From positions 88,586 to 152,585 of the forward strand of contig NZ_VXCA01000044.1 of the NCBI RefSeq assembly GCF_011369485.1: a stretch of DNA of 64,000 nt, read 5' to 3'. This DNA comes from Pseudomonas atagonensis (GTDB taxonomy: Bacteria; Pseudomonadota; Gammaproteobacteria; Pseudomonadales; Pseudomonadaceae). A model generated the notes under the pieces. It saw nothing but the letters and a program-made list of their open reading frames with translations, was not told where the DNA came from and did no database searches. Positions 8,296 to 17,016 of this stretch are shown here, piece after piece (positions within the stretch are counted from its first letter, which is position 1; each line of letters opens with the position of its first letter). Both the position numbers and the translations under genes were made by a program.

Positions 8296-9359
8296 CAGTC
8301 ACCGTCGTTGGCGTTGAAGCCCAGTTGAATGCCCAGCGCCTTGGCCAGTTCGCCTTCGTGCAGGCGATGGACGACGTTGAGGCTGTCGTAGATGTCGTTC
8401 AGTTGCTGACGACCGGCGTCGTCTTCGAGCATTTCGCCGAGCGAACGCTGGGTGCTGTCGAACAGTTTCAGCGACGCGGCATAGGCGGCATCGATCTTGT
8501 CGGCCAGTGGCTTCTGATCGCTTGGCAGCAGGCTGCGCAGGCCTTTGTTGTCGACGCCTTCCCACACGGTTTTGGCGGCGGCGAGGCTCGCTTCCAGCGC
8601 GGTCAGCGACGACTGGCTGCGCCAGGCGTCGGCCTGGAACGGCTGCGGCACGCCTTTGCTCTGGCGGCCCATCGGCGTGCCGAGTTTCTTCTTCAGCGTA
8701 TCCAGTGCGGTGACCTGCACACGCAGCAGATCGGCGATCGCTTCGTGGGAGTCGGCATAACGCTGGTTCGGGAACTTGGTCATCTGCGCCAGCATGCCGT
8801 CGGTGTTGTTCCAGTTCTGCAGAATCTCTTCGGCCAGTTGCTTCTGGCGTTCACCGATGGCGATCAGCAGCGGGCAGTATTTGGCTTTCTGCTCGGCGTT
8901 GGCGACATCCGGCTTGGCGTCGAACAGGATGTATTCGTACGCCGACAGGCCTTGAACCACTACGCTGGATTTGGCCAGTGCAGCCGCATCGATCTGCGGT
9001 TGGGCGACGACCAGTTGCTCGACCTGACGGCCAACGAGGTTTTTCTTGTCCGGCCAGAACTGCACCTGCCACGAACGGTTGCCTTCGGCCAGCGGCCCGA
9101 TCAGCAATGGCTGCAGCTCGGCCCAGGCTTTCTGCGCGTGCAGGAAGTCGGCACGGGCGGTCTCCAGGTTTTCTTTACCCTGGCAGTAGGCGAGGGCGCT
9201 GACCGCCAGTTGCTTGTCGGCTTCGACCCAGCGGGTGTAGGTCGGCAGGATCACCGATTTGGCGATGGCTGCCGAAGTGACCGCTTGCGGATCCTGCGGC
9301 GAGCAAGCGCCGAGGGCGATGGCAGCAAGGCTGGTGAACAGTAGCTTGGGACGGAACAT
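8295..9359 (-). CDS. Imelysin-family lipoprotein with altered GxHxxE motif
   Basis: A 354-residue lipoprotein: signal peptide with lipobox LGAC (Cys19), then an all-helical imelysin (peptidase M75-like) domain. Imelysin proteins are iron-induced periplasmic or surface proteins with a conserved GxHxxE motif. Here the best match is GLSAYE (about residue 127), with Ser instead of His, so the presumed metal site is not conserved. The neighbours are a di-haem oxidoreductase upstream (27 bp away) and DUF1513 downstream. A binding or scaffold role rather than catalysis is my inference. Confidence 0.72.
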   Translation of the reverse strand: MFRPKLLFTSLAAIALGACSPQDPQAVTSAAIAKSVILPTYTRWVEADKQLAVSALAYCQGKENLETARADFLHAQKAWAELQPLLIGPLAEGNRSWQVQFWPDKKNLVGRQVEQLVVAQPQIDAAALAKSSVVVQGLSAYEYILFDAKPDVANAEQKAKYCPLLIAIGERQKQLAEEILQNWNNTDGMLAQMTKFPNQRYADSHEAIADLLRVQVTALDTLKKKLGTPMGRQSKGVPQPFQADAWRSQSSLTALEASLAAAKTVWEGVDNKGLRSLLPSDQKPLADKIDAAYAASLKLFDSTQRSLGEMLEDDAGRQQLNDIYDSLNVVHRLHEGELAKALGIQLGFNANDGD

Positions 9360-9386
9360 GTCGGGCTCCCGATTCTTTATTAGTGT

Positions 9387-10814
9387 TTAAAGTGAGTTCA
9401 AAAATGCCAGCAGCGCGGCACGCTGTTCGGCATTGAAAGACAAAACCTGTTGCTGCGCAGCTGCAGCTTCGCCGCCGTGCCAGAGCACCGCTTCGAGCAA
9501 ATTGCGTGCGCGGCCGTCATGCAAAAACTGGGTGTGGCCGCTGACCGCCTGGGTCAGGCCGATGCCCCACAACGGCGGGGTGCGCCAGTCGCGGCCAGAG
9601 GCCTGGAATTCCGTGCGGTTGTCGGCCAGACCGTCGCCCATGTCATGCAGCAGCAGATCGCTGTACGGGCGAATCACTTGATTGGCCAGTTCAGGTTCGG
9701 CCGCATTGGCGGCGGTGGTGTATTTGGGTGTGTGACACGAATCGCAACCGGCCTGGAAAAACAGGTTCTTGCCGGCCAGCACTTGCTCATCATTGACGCC
9801 ACGACGGGCAGGCACGGCGAGGTTGCGGCTGTAAAACAGCACCAGACGCAGAATGTTGTCGCTGACTTCCGGCTCGCCGTTCGGGCCATTGCCGTTCGGC
9901 GCCTGTTTGCAGGCGGTTTGCGCGTCGGTGCAGTCATCGAAGGGTCTCAAACTTGTCGTGAGGCCCATATCACCAGAAAACGCGTGAACATTTTGTTGAT
10001 TGAGGTTCGGTTGCCCGGCTTTCCAGCCAAATCGGCCCATGACGGTTTTCTGCAGCGCGTCATCCCAGACCTGATTGGGCCGGCCGTTGATGCCGTTTTT
10101 CGCTCTGGCTTGCGCAGCGGCGTTGGCGAGGATCGCTTCTTCAGGGATCGCTTCGAGCAGGCCCAGACCAATCATCGGCGGGGCGACGCGCGCCGAAAAA
10201 CGCGTGTCCGGGTGCATCGGCCCGTAACCCAGTTGCGTGATCTGTAACACCGGCTTGCGCAGTTCGATTTCGGTGCCGTCCTTGAAGCGCACCGGCACCG
10301 GCGTGTACTCGACGCGGACCTTGCCTTCGGGGGCGACACCGGGCACCGCCATGTCCTGAAACTGTCCGCCGTAAACCGGCTCCGGCACGACGCCGACCTG
10401 CTCGATGACTTTGGCGAACTCTGGCGCATCGGGAATCGACAGGCGCACCAGCATCGACACAGCGTTGGCCGCGTCGGGCGTCGGCGGATGACCGCGCCCG
10501 TCCTTGATGTGGCAACCCTGGCAGGCATTGGTGTTGAACAACGGGCCGAGGCCATCGCGGGCGGTGGTGGTCGACGGTGCGATCACCCAAGGGCTGCGAA
10601 AGAAGCTGTTGCCGACGCTGAAATCCACCCGACGCGAGGGCGGCAGGTTCGCCGAGGGCAGAGAAAACGCGTTCTGATCGGTCTTGCGCACCGTCGTCGT
10701 GCCGCCCGAGCGTGCTTCGCCAGGTTCGGCCTTGGTGAAGCGCGGGGCGTCATCGCAGGCACTCAGGCCCAGGGCCAGAAACAGTGCGGACAAGCGAAGA
10801 GGCAGCGAGGGCAT
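9387..10814 (-). CDS. Di-haem c-type cytochrome oxidoreductase (thiol oxidoreductase-like)
   Basis: A 475-residue lipoprotein of the di-haem oxidoreductase (DHOR) family. The start at 10814 (preceded by AGGATGTCTG) gives a signal peptide ending in the lipobox LSAC. Two haem c attachment sites are visible: CQGCH near residue 98 and CDSCH near residue 355, the latter preceding a cytochrome-c-like C-terminal domain. Such proteins occur next to imelysins in iron-uptake clusters and are thought to act as periplasmic electron-transfer partners. The gene is 27 bp upstream of the second imelysin gene and shares its direction. Confidence 0.8.
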   Translation of the reverse strand: MPSLPLRLSALFLALGLSACDDAPRFTKAEPGEARSGGTTTVRKTDQNAFSLPSANLPPSRRVDFSVGNSFFRSPWVIAPSTTTARDGLGPLFNTNACQGCHIKDGRGHPPTPDAANAVSMLVRLSIPDAPEFAKVIEQVGVVPEPVYGGQFQDMAVPGVAPEGKVRVEYTPVPVRFKDGTEIELRKPVLQITQLGYGPMHPDTRFSARVAPPMIGLGLLEAIPEEAILANAAAQARAKNGINGRPNQVWDDALQKTVMGRFGWKAGQPNLNQQNVHAFSGDMGLTTSLRPFDDCTDAQTACKQAPNGNGPNGEPEVSDNILRLVLFYSRNLAVPARRGVNDEQVLAGKNLFFQAGCDSCHTPKYTTAANAAEPELANQVIRPYSDLLLHDMGDGLADNRTEFQASGRDWRTPPLWGIGLTQAVSGHTQFLHDGRARNLLEAVLWHGGEAAAAQQQVLSFNAEQRAALLAFLNSL

Positions 10815-10930
10815 CAGACATCCTGCGGACGGGCAAAAATAAAGGCGCAAAGTCTAACAGGGCGAGGGGGTTTGAATAAGAGGAATTATCGTTTGCTCGA
10901 CGTAGCGCAAATCCGAAGGCCAATGCAAAC

Positions 10931-11025
10931 CCCTGTAGGAGCGAGCCTGCTCGCGATAGCGGAATGTCAGCCAAGAATTAGCCGACTGATACTCCGCTAT
11001 CGCGAGCAGGCTCACTCCTACGGGG
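10931..11025. repeat. REPIN element (TAGGAGCGAGCCTGCTCGCGATAGC variant)
   Basis: The arms CTGTAGGAGCGAGCCTGCTC and GAGCAGGCTCACTCCTACGG face each other around a 45-nt spacer. It separates icmP from the di-haem oxidoreductase gene. It is of the GTAGGAG... subtype, also seen at 39347 and 40912. Confidence 0.85.
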
Positions 11026-11044
11026 ACTGTGAACATCAGGCATG

Positions 11045-11072
11045 AAAAAGGCGACCCGAAGGTCGCCTTTTT
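11045..11072 (-). terminator. Rho-independent terminator after icmP
   Basis: A perfect 12-bp stem AAAAAGGCGACC / GGTCGCCTTTTT with the tetraloop CGAA, 19 bp past the icmP stop. It makes icmP at least partly a separate transcription unit; the A/T flanks allow action in both directions. Confidence 0.9.
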
Positions 11073-11090
11073 CTGACACGGACGCTGTGA

Positions 11091-12437
11091 TCAGAACTCG
11101 TGATCAGCGTTGTCCGGGTTCAGGTCGCTGATGCCGAGCTTGCCGGCAGCGGCTTCAATCGAACCGGTCTGCTTGACCAGCGAAGCGATGGCGTCGCGCA
11201 CGATCTGGTTGCCGGCGGTGTTGCCGGCAGCGATCAACTGGTCGTAGTGCTCACCCTTGTTGGCGTGATCGACCATGACCTGGATTTTCGCTTCGGTCGC
11301 GGCCAGATCGGCTTTCAGTGCGGTGTCGGCATCCGGGTCGGCCTTGGCTACCAACGACGACAGGCTGGCGCCGGTCATCTTGGTGCCGTCAACACGGGTG
11401 TACTCGCCCAGGTAAACGTTACGGATGCCTTTGGCATCGTAGAAGTGCGAGTTGTGGGTGTTGTCGCTGAAGCAATCCTGCTCGTCTTCAGGCGAGTTGG
11501 CTTCCAGGGAAACCTTCATGCGTTCGCCCGCCAGTTCGCCGAGGGACAGGCTGCCCATGCCGAAGAGCATTTTGCGCAGACCGGTTTCGCCCGGCTCGGC
11601 TTCCAGGGTGGCGCGGTAGTTGTCGGCCACGTTCGGCTTCCAGTTACCGACCATTTCTTCCAGGTCGCTGACCAGCAGTTGGGTCACGGACTTCAGGTAG
11701 GCACGACGACGGTCGTTGTGACCGCCAGTGGCGCCGGCGCCTTCCAGGTAGTCCGATGCAGGACGGTTGCCGGCACCAGGGCCGGTGCCGTTGAGGTCCT
11801 GACCCCACAGGAGGAATTCGATGGCGTGGTAGCCGGTGGCGACGTTGGCTTCGGAACCGCCCAGCTCATTGAGGCTGGCGAGTTTTTCCGGAGTGATGTC
11901 CTTGACGTCGACCTTGTCTTCGCCGACCTGTACTTCGGTGTTGGCGATGATGTTGGCGGTGGCGCCGGGGTTACCCAGTGCGTGCTCGTAGGATTTGTCG
12001 ACGTAGTCGATCAGACCCTCGTCCAGAGGCCAGGCGTTAACCTGACCTTCCCAATCGTCGATGATGGTGTTGCCGAAGCGGAACACTTCGCTCTGCAGGT
12101 AAGGAACGCGGGCGGCGACCCAGGCAGCCTTGGCGGCTTTCAGGGTGTCGGCGTTCGGCTTGGCGAGGAATGCGTCGACGGCAGTTTGCAGGGTTTTCGC
12201 GGTGGATTCGGCATCGCTGTAAACGGCGAAGACCATGTCGGCGTAGTGCGCGACCACTGCCTTGGCAGCGGCTTCGTCGACTTTACCGGCAGCGGCTGGC
12301 GCGGCCGCAGGAGCGGCGGTGCTGGCGGCTGGAGTCGGCGTGGCCGGGGCGGCAGCCTTGTCTTTGCCTTCGCCGCAACCGGCGAGGGAAATAGCGATGG
12401 CCAGCAGACTGGCGGTAGCCAGAGGCATACGAATCAT
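11091..12437 (-). CDS. icmP: Imelysin (M75) lipoprotein IcmP
   Basis: A 448-residue lipoprotein. Start 12437 is preferred over a Met three codons upstream because AGGA lies at the right distance only for it. The signal peptide ends in lipobox LAGC, followed by an Ala/Pro-rich linker (residues 25-55). The imelysin domain contains the intact GYHAIE (GxHxxE) motif near residue 200 and a second helical half. P. aeruginosa IcmP (insulin-cleaving metalloproteinase) is the named homologue at this position. Imelysins are mostly iron-repressed; a Fur-like palindrome lies 62 bp upstream. Whether it is a protease or an iron-binding protein is unsettled for the family. Confidence 0.82.
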   Translation of the reverse strand: MIRMPLATASLLAIAISLAGCGEGKDKAAAPATPTPAASTAAPAAAPAAAGKVDEAAAKAVVAHYADMVFAVYSDAESTAKTLQTAVDAFLAKPNADTLKAAKAAWVAARVPYLQSEVFRFGNTIIDDWEGQVNAWPLDEGLIDYVDKSYEHALGNPGATANIIANTEVQVGEDKVDVKDITPEKLASLNELGGSEANVATGYHAIEFLLWGQDLNGTGPGAGNRPASDYLEGAGATGGHNDRRRAYLKSVTQLLVSDLEEMVGNWKPNVADNYRATLEAEPGETGLRKMLFGMGSLSLGELAGERMKVSLEANSPEDEQDCFSDNTHNSHFYDAKGIRNVYLGEYTRVDGTKMTGASLSSLVAKADPDADTALKADLAATEAKIQVMVDHANKGEHYDQLIAAGNTAGNQIVRDAIASLVKQTGSIEAAAGKLGISDLNPDNADHEF

Positions 12438-12498
12438 GGCGAACATCCTGCTTCGGTAATTGAATGGACAGGCGCGGGGGTGCGCAAAGCTGCGACAT

Positions 12499-12517
12499 AA
12501 TGCAAATCTTTCGCATT
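12499..12517 (-). promoter_or_regulatory. Fur-box-like operator upstream of icmP
   Basis: AATGCAAATCTTTCGCATT sits inside a 27-bp dyad (ACATAATGC ... GCATTATGT, 12495-12521). It matches 14 of 18 defined positions of a Pseudomonas-type Fur site (AATGAGAATNATTCTCATT, recalled). It is placed where the icmP promoter should be. Fur binding is an inference. Confidence 0.6.
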
Positions 12518-12575
12518 ATGTGTAAAGGGTTGTGGCTGGAAATATTTCTTATTTAGCCGGTGCTTATGCGCTGAA

Positions 12576-14627
12576 TCAAAGAATCGCCGCGTTGCTGCGT
12601 TGTGCCTGCTTGAGATAGACGCTCAGCTCGCGGGCCGGCAGCGGTTTGCTGTAGTGGTAGCCCTGACCTTCGTGGCAGCCTTCGGAGATGATGTAAGTCT
12701 CCTGTTCGGCGGTTTCCACGCCCTCGGCGATGACCTGCATGCCGAGACTCTTGCCCAGTTGAATGATCGCGCGAACGATGGTCGCATCGTCGTCGTCATC
12801 CAGCAGATCCTGGACGAAGCTCTTGTCGATCTTGATCTTGTCCAGCGGCAGGGACTTCAGATAACTCAGCGAGGAATAGCCGGTTCCGAAGTCGTCGATG
12901 GCGATCAAGGCTCCGGAACGGCGCAGGCTCAACAGGTGCTGGGCGGCGGTGCTGATGTCTTCCATCAGGCCGGTTTCGGTCACTTCCAGCTCCAGGCTGC
13001 GCGGCGGCAGGCGATACATCTGCAGCAGGTTGTTGACCACCCGTGGCAGCTCGGCGTGGTGCAGTTGCACGGTGGACAGATTGACCGCCATGCGCAAATC
13101 GACGAAGCCCTGATCGTGCCATTCGCGCAATTGCTTGCAGGCCTGATCGAGCACCCATTCGCCAATCGCGATGATCGTGCCGTTCTGCTCGGCCAGCGGA
13201 ATGAACAGATCCGGTGGCACCAGGCCGTGTTCCGGGTGTTGCCAGCGGATCAGCGCTTCGACGCCGACCACGCGATGGTCGCGGTAGCTGATCTGCGGTT
13301 GATAGACGAGGTAGAACTGATCGCGCAGTAAGGCGTCGCGCAGGTCTTTTTCCAGTTCGCGACGGCGGCGCATCTCGCTGTCGACGCTGGCAATGTAGAA
13401 CTGATAGCGGTTGCGTGAACGGGTCTTGGCCAGCGTCATGGTCTGCTCGGCCTTCTGCAACAGCTTCTCGGTGCTGTCGCCGTCCTCGGGGAACAGGGTG
13501 ATGCCGATGGTCGCGCGCAGACGGATTTCCTGATGATCGAGCGCGAACGGCGCCTCCAGGTCATCAAGAATGCTTTGCGCCAGTTCTGCTGCCTCGTAGG
13601 GTTGTTCGATATCGGCCTGGACCAGCGCGAACTGGTCACCGCCCAAACGGGCGAGGGCGCCGAGGCGACCGCTGTGAGCGCGCAGACGATCGGCCAGGGC
13701 GAGCAGCAACTGGTCGCCGGTCTGGTAGCTGAATTGTTCGTTGACGCCCTTGAAGTCATCCAGGCCTACACACAACACCGCAACCCGGCGTTGCAGCTTG
13801 CCGGCGTCCACCAGAATCTTGTCCAGTTGCTGCTGCAACTGCTGGCGATTGGGCAGGCCGGTGAGGAAGTCATACTGGGCCATGCGCAGCAAGCTGTTTT
13901 CCGCTTCGTGGCGCAGGTGAGTGTTGCGTTCAATGGATTCGAGCAACTGGTTGGCGGTGTTGATCCAGATCCCCAGTTCGTTCTTTTCGTGGCCCTTGAG
14001 CTGCGGAATCTTGTGTTCGCTGGGGCGGTCGGGATTGATTTCGGTGAGGTGTTCGATGATCCGCGACAGCGGCTTGGTCAACAGCCAGTGATAGACAAGG
14101 TACAGCACCAGACCCATGGCCAGTGCACGCAGGACGCCGGAAATGAAAATGATCACCGAACTGACGATAAAGCTCTCGCCATAGGTCGCGGTGTCGAGGG
14201 TGATACTCAAGTCGCCGTAATACTCGCTGTACGGGCCCCGTCCCACCAGTTGTGTGGTGAAGGTGCGCTCCTGACCGAGGATCAGGTCGGTCAGCCAGCG
14301 GCTGTTGGAATGCTGCAGCTCACGGGTTTTCTGCGCGAGCATCGCTTCATTGGGGTGGCCAATGGAGGCCTGACGCACGGCATCGTCCTGGAACAGGCCT
14401 TCGATCACCTGCATGCCCATCTCCCGGTCCAGGCTGTAAACGGCCTGGGTGGAGGGATCGCGGAACATGTCGAGGATGCGTTGAGCATCACCGGCGACGG
14501 CCTGGCGTGTTTTATAGGCATCGAAAACGATCTGCGCGCAGCTCAAGACCACGCCGACGATCAATGCCGACAGGAGCACGACCCTGAGCAACTTCACCGA
14601 CAAGCTGTTCTTGAGTTCCAGCTTCAA
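12576..14627 (-). CDS. bifA: Cyclic-di-GMP phosphodiesterase BifA (degenerate GGDEF + EAL)
   Basis: A 683-residue membrane protein: N-terminal helix (residues 13-33), periplasmic segment, second helix (about 150-175), HAMP-like linker, GGDEF domain (about 250-415) and EAL domain (about 430-680). The GGDEF signature is LARLGGDQFALVQ, the GGDQF variant that I recall for BifA, so cyclase activity is unlikely. The EAL domain keeps VGVEALIRWQHPEHG and IAIDDFGTGYSSL, as in active phosphodiesterases. BifA lowers c-di-GMP, favouring swarming over biofilm. Its place between icmP and sodB matches P. aeruginosa. Confidence 0.9.
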   Translation of the reverse strand: MKLELKNSLSVKLLRVVLLSALIVGVVLSCAQIVFDAYKTRQAVAGDAQRILDMFRDPSTQAVYSLDREMGMQVIEGLFQDDAVRQASIGHPNEAMLAQKTRELQHSNSRWLTDLILGQERTFTTQLVGRGPYSEYYGDLSITLDTATYGESFIVSSVIIFISGVLRALAMGLVLYLVYHWLLTKPLSRIIEHLTEINPDRPSEHKIPQLKGHEKNELGIWINTANQLLESIERNTHLRHEAENSLLRMAQYDFLTGLPNRQQLQQQLDKILVDAGKLQRRVAVLCVGLDDFKGVNEQFSYQTGDQLLLALADRLRAHSGRLGALARLGGDQFALVQADIEQPYEAAELAQSILDDLEAPFALDHQEIRLRATIGITLFPEDGDSTEKLLQKAEQTMTLAKTRSRNRYQFYIASVDSEMRRRRELEKDLRDALLRDQFYLVYQPQISYRDHRVVGVEALIRWQHPEHGLVPPDLFIPLAEQNGTIIAIGEWVLDQACKQLREWHDQGFVDLRMAVNLSTVQLHHAELPRVVNNLLQMYRLPPRSLELEVTETGLMEDISTAAQHLLSLRRSGALIAIDDFGTGYSSLSYLKSLPLDKIKIDKSFVQDLLDDDDDATIVRAIIQLGKSLGMQVIAEGVETAEQETYIISEGCHEGQGYHYSKPLPARELSVYLKQAQRSNAAIL

Positions 14628-14967
14628 AGGGTTATTCCTTGTTCCGTGCGGGTAGCGTCAAGTTGCCATGAGTATTGGCAATCCCGTGGTGGCAGTCAAA
14701 GGGACAATCAGGCAAAAGGACATTTGCCTGTGGCCTTGGCCGAAGGGCTGCCTGGAGTATTTGCCCTGATTGTACTGTGTCGGTAGTTTCGGCCCTCAAC
14801 TTGAGCGGTGTGCGACAAATTTCCTCTGTTTGATGGTAGTCCGCTGTGGCTTGGGAGCAAGAGCGCAATGCCTGCTTTCATTGTGGGAAAGTCGCCATGG
14901 AATGCCTGCACGAATTCAGGGCATGAAAAAACCCGGCAATTGCCGGGTTTTTTGTCTGGCGCGCAGC
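14628..14967. other. Gene-free stretch between bifA and sodB
   Basis: This 340-bp stretch must hold the bifA promoter (minus strand). Apart from the sodB terminator at 14927-14954 I see no palindrome, repeat or convincing open frame. Confidence 0.5.
14927..14954 (-). terminator. Rho-independent terminator of sodB
   Basis: A perfect 28-bp dyad AAAAAACCCGGC / GCCGGGTTTTTT with an AATT loop, 13 bp after the sodB stop, with T tracts on both strands. Confidence 0.9.
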
Positions 14968-15564
14968 TTAAGCGGTGAAGGTTTTGCCTTCGAACTGCTC
15001 GGCAACGAACTTCCAGTTAACCAGGTTCCAGAACGCTTCAACGTACTTCGGACGCAGGTTGCGGTAGTCGATGTAGTAAGCGTGTTCCCAGACGTCGCAG
15101 GTCAGAAGCGGGGTGTCGCCGCTGGTCAGCGGGTTGCCGGCGCCGATGGTGCTGGCCAGAGCCAGGGAACCGTCAGCCTTTTTCACCAGCCAGCCCCAGC
15201 CGGAACCGAAGGTGCCGATCGAGGTTTTGCTGAATTCTTCCTTGAACTTGTCGAACGAACCGAACGCCGCGTTGATGGCTTCAGCCAGTGCGCCGGTTGG
15301 TTGACCGCCGGCGTTTGGCGCCAGGCAGTTCCAGTAGAAAGTGTGGTTCCAGACCTGAGCGGCGTTGTTGAAGATGCCGCCCGAGGAAGTCTTGACGATT
15401 TCTTCCAGGGTCTTGCCTTCGAACTCGGTGCCTGGCACCAGGTTGTTCAGGTTCACGACGTAGGTGTTGTGGTGCTTGTCGTGGTGAAATTCCAGGGTTT
15501 CCTTGGAAATGTGCGGCTGCAGGGCATCGTGTGCGTAAGGCAGCGGCGGCAATTCGAAAGCCAT
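14968..15564 (-). CDS. sodB: Iron superoxide dismutase SodB
   Basis: A 198-residue Fe-SOD converting superoxide to oxygen and peroxide in the cytoplasm. Metal ligands are visible: His27 region (EFHHDKHHNTYV), His in AAQVWNHTFYWNCL, and Asp/His in CDVWEHAYYIDYRN. The AAQVWNH and GTFGSGWGWL segments are of the iron rather than manganese type. Start 15564 is preceded by AGGAGAATCATC; the frame continues upstream but would add 22 unrelated residues. It lies upstream of bifA with its own terminator. Full family length. Confidence 0.95.
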   Translation of the reverse strand: MAFELPPLPYAHDALQPHISKETLEFHHDKHHNTYVVNLNNLVPGTEFEGKTLEEIVKTSSGGIFNNAAQVWNHTFYWNCLAPNAGGQPTGALAEAINAAFGSFDKFKEEFSKTSIGTFGSGWGWLVKKADGSLALASTIGAGNPLTSGDTPLLTCDVWEHAYYIDYRNLRPKYVEAFWNLVNWKFVAEQFEGKTFTA

Positions 15565-15721
15565 GATGATTCTCCTAATCAGGTCTGTTGCGGTGAGCGC
15601 AAGGCCGATCACGGGCGGCCAGAAATGCACCGGCGAGTTTTTACTCTTTGCGGCGCAGGGTTCGGATCATAGCACCGGGGTTGCGGCTTAACCACGCAAC
15701 AACTGTGTGGGATAGAGGTTC

Positions 15722-15894
15722 AAGGGGATGCCCTCGCTAAATGACGGATCGCGTTGGAGCTGTGATCGTGCCAAGCAAGGCGCGGGACGAAGAGGATGCT
15801 TTTTGCCTCTTCGAGTCCCGCAACGCCGCTTGGCACGATCACAGCTCCAACCCGAAGGGCCGGCGCGACCGTCATTTAGCGAGGGCATCCCCTT
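15722..15894. repeat. 173-bp nested palindrome (MITE-like)
   Basis: Three sets of matching arms are nested. The outer 25-bp arms (15722-15746 / 15870-15894) are perfect and begin AAGGGGATGCCCTCGC. The middle 23-bp arms (15754-15776 / 15828-15850, TTGGAGCTGTGATCG...) are also perfect. Inner arms are GCGGGAC / GTCCCGC and GAAGAGG / CCTCTTC around a T-rich loop. It fills the 345-bp gap between argO and sodB and carries no gene. The shape suggests a non-autonomous mobile or REP-derived element; no target duplication is obvious. Confidence 0.75.
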
Positions 15895-15909
15895 AGCTGT
15901 TTGGAATAA

Positions 15910-16512
15910 TCAAGAAGCCAGAATGAGCTGACCCGCCACAGTGAACATCATCAACGCCACGACCAGATCAAGAATCCGCCAGGTGCTCGGCCGAGCCAGC
16001 CACGGTGCCAGCCATGCCGCGCCCAGCGCCAGAGTGAAAAACCACAACAGCGAAGCACTCGCCGCCCCCACCACATAGGCGCCCGGCACCGATTGTTGTG
16101 CACCGAGGGAGCCGATCAGCAGCACGGTGTCCAGATAGACGTGCGGGTTGAGCAGCGTCACCGCGAGTGCACTGAGCATCACCGCCCGCAGCGAGCGCAC
16201 TGTCTGGTTTTCCCCCTGTTGCAAACTCTGTTTCGAGCAGGCCCGACGCAACGCCTGGCTGCCGTACCAGATCAGGAACACCGCGCCGCCCCAGCGGGCG
16301 ACCGCCAGCAACGTGGGGTTCTGCGCCAGCACCGTGGCCAGACCGAACACACCTGCCGCCACCAGCAATGCATCGCAGGCGACGCACAGCGCGGCAACCG
16401 GCAGGTGATGCTCGCGACGCAGACTCTGGGCCAGTACAAAAGCATTCTGGGTGCCGATCGCCATGATCAGTCCGAAGGCCACCAGCAAACCGTTGGTATA
16501 GCTTTGCCACAT
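15910..16512 (-). CDS. argO: LysE/ArgO-type amino-acid exporter
   Basis: A 200-residue inner-membrane protein with about six helices and the LysE-family signature near the N-terminus (GLIMAIGTQNAFVLAQSLRRE), plus LLNPHVYLDTVLLIGS typical of arginine/lysine exporters. The ATG at 16512 follows the ACT-domain gene by 5 bp, so both form one operon. The divergent regulator ArgP starts 97 bp beyond that gene; in Enterobacteria ArgP activates argO, which supports export of arginine or lysine here. Confidence 0.88.
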   Translation of the reverse strand: MWQSYTNGLLVAFGLIMAIGTQNAFVLAQSLRREHHLPVAALCVACDALLVAAGVFGLATVLAQNPTLLAVARWGGAVFLIWYGSQALRRACSKQSLQQGENQTVRSLRAVMLSALAVTLLNPHVYLDTVLLIGSLGAQQSVPGAYVVGAASASLLWFFTLALGAAWLAPWLARPSTWRILDLVVALMMFTVAGQLILAS

Positions 16513-16517
16513 GACAA

Positions 16518-16919
16518 TTACTCCGCGTTGGCTGCGAGATCGCGCAGCACTTGCATGGCGTGTTCGGCATCGGCCTGACCGACGAACAGATGGTCGTGGT
16601 AGTAACCGGCGATCACGTTGCAACTGATCCCGGCCTTGCCCAGTGCGGTGGCGAAAGCGGCGGTGAGGCCGACGGCTTCCAGCGCCGAATGCACGTTCAG
16701 GGTGATCCACGCGGCGACGTAGTCGAAGCTGAACCCGGCCCGTTCGGCGTGGGAGCGTTCCAGAATCACCGTCAGGCCTTCCTGTTCGCGGAAGCTGCCC
16801 ACGAGCTCCAGACCGCTCGGCAACTGGCCGTCGCGCAGAGTGCAAAACACGTATTCGCCGGCGTTGAGCTGCGGACTCATGCTGCGCAGCAAAGTGCTGA
16901 GTGAAGTTTCGCCAGCCAT
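16518..16919 (-). CDS. ACT-domain protein
   Basis: A 133-residue protein with two ACT-like halves: an N-terminal segment (MSPQLNAGEYVFCTL) and a C-terminal one (LTAAFATALGKAGISCNVIAGYYHDHLFV). The second resembles the small amino-acid-binding ACT proteins (DUF2241/ACT_7). Such domains bind amino acids and regulate. It is the first gene of an operon with the exporter, divergent from argP, so it may sense the exported amino acid. No enzyme domain is attached. Confidence 0.75.
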   Translation of the reverse strand: MAGETSLSTLLRSMSPQLNAGEYVFCTLRDGQLPSGLELVGSFREQEGLTVILERSHAERAGFSFDYVAAWITLNVHSALEAVGLTAAFATALGKAGISCNVIAGYYHDHLFVGQADAEHAMQVLRDLAANAE

Positions 16920-17016
16920 TTTGGGTAATCCTTGATAAAGAGTGCTTGCTGGCTATTCTCCGGCCCAACGCTGTATAAGAAAAACCAATAGTGCTGATCG
17001 CTCATTAGGAAAACTG

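Noticed and set aside
11100..12500. A 466-codon plus-strand open frame opposite icmP
   Set aside because: Its composition is low-complexity (Gly/Val/Gln-rich), it has no start signal, and it lies opposite a clear imelysin gene.
15688..15931. Short open frames on both strands across the 173-bp palindrome
   Set aside because: Both frames read through the palindrome arms and so encode mirror-like Arg/Ser/Cys-rich sequence; no ribosome sites.
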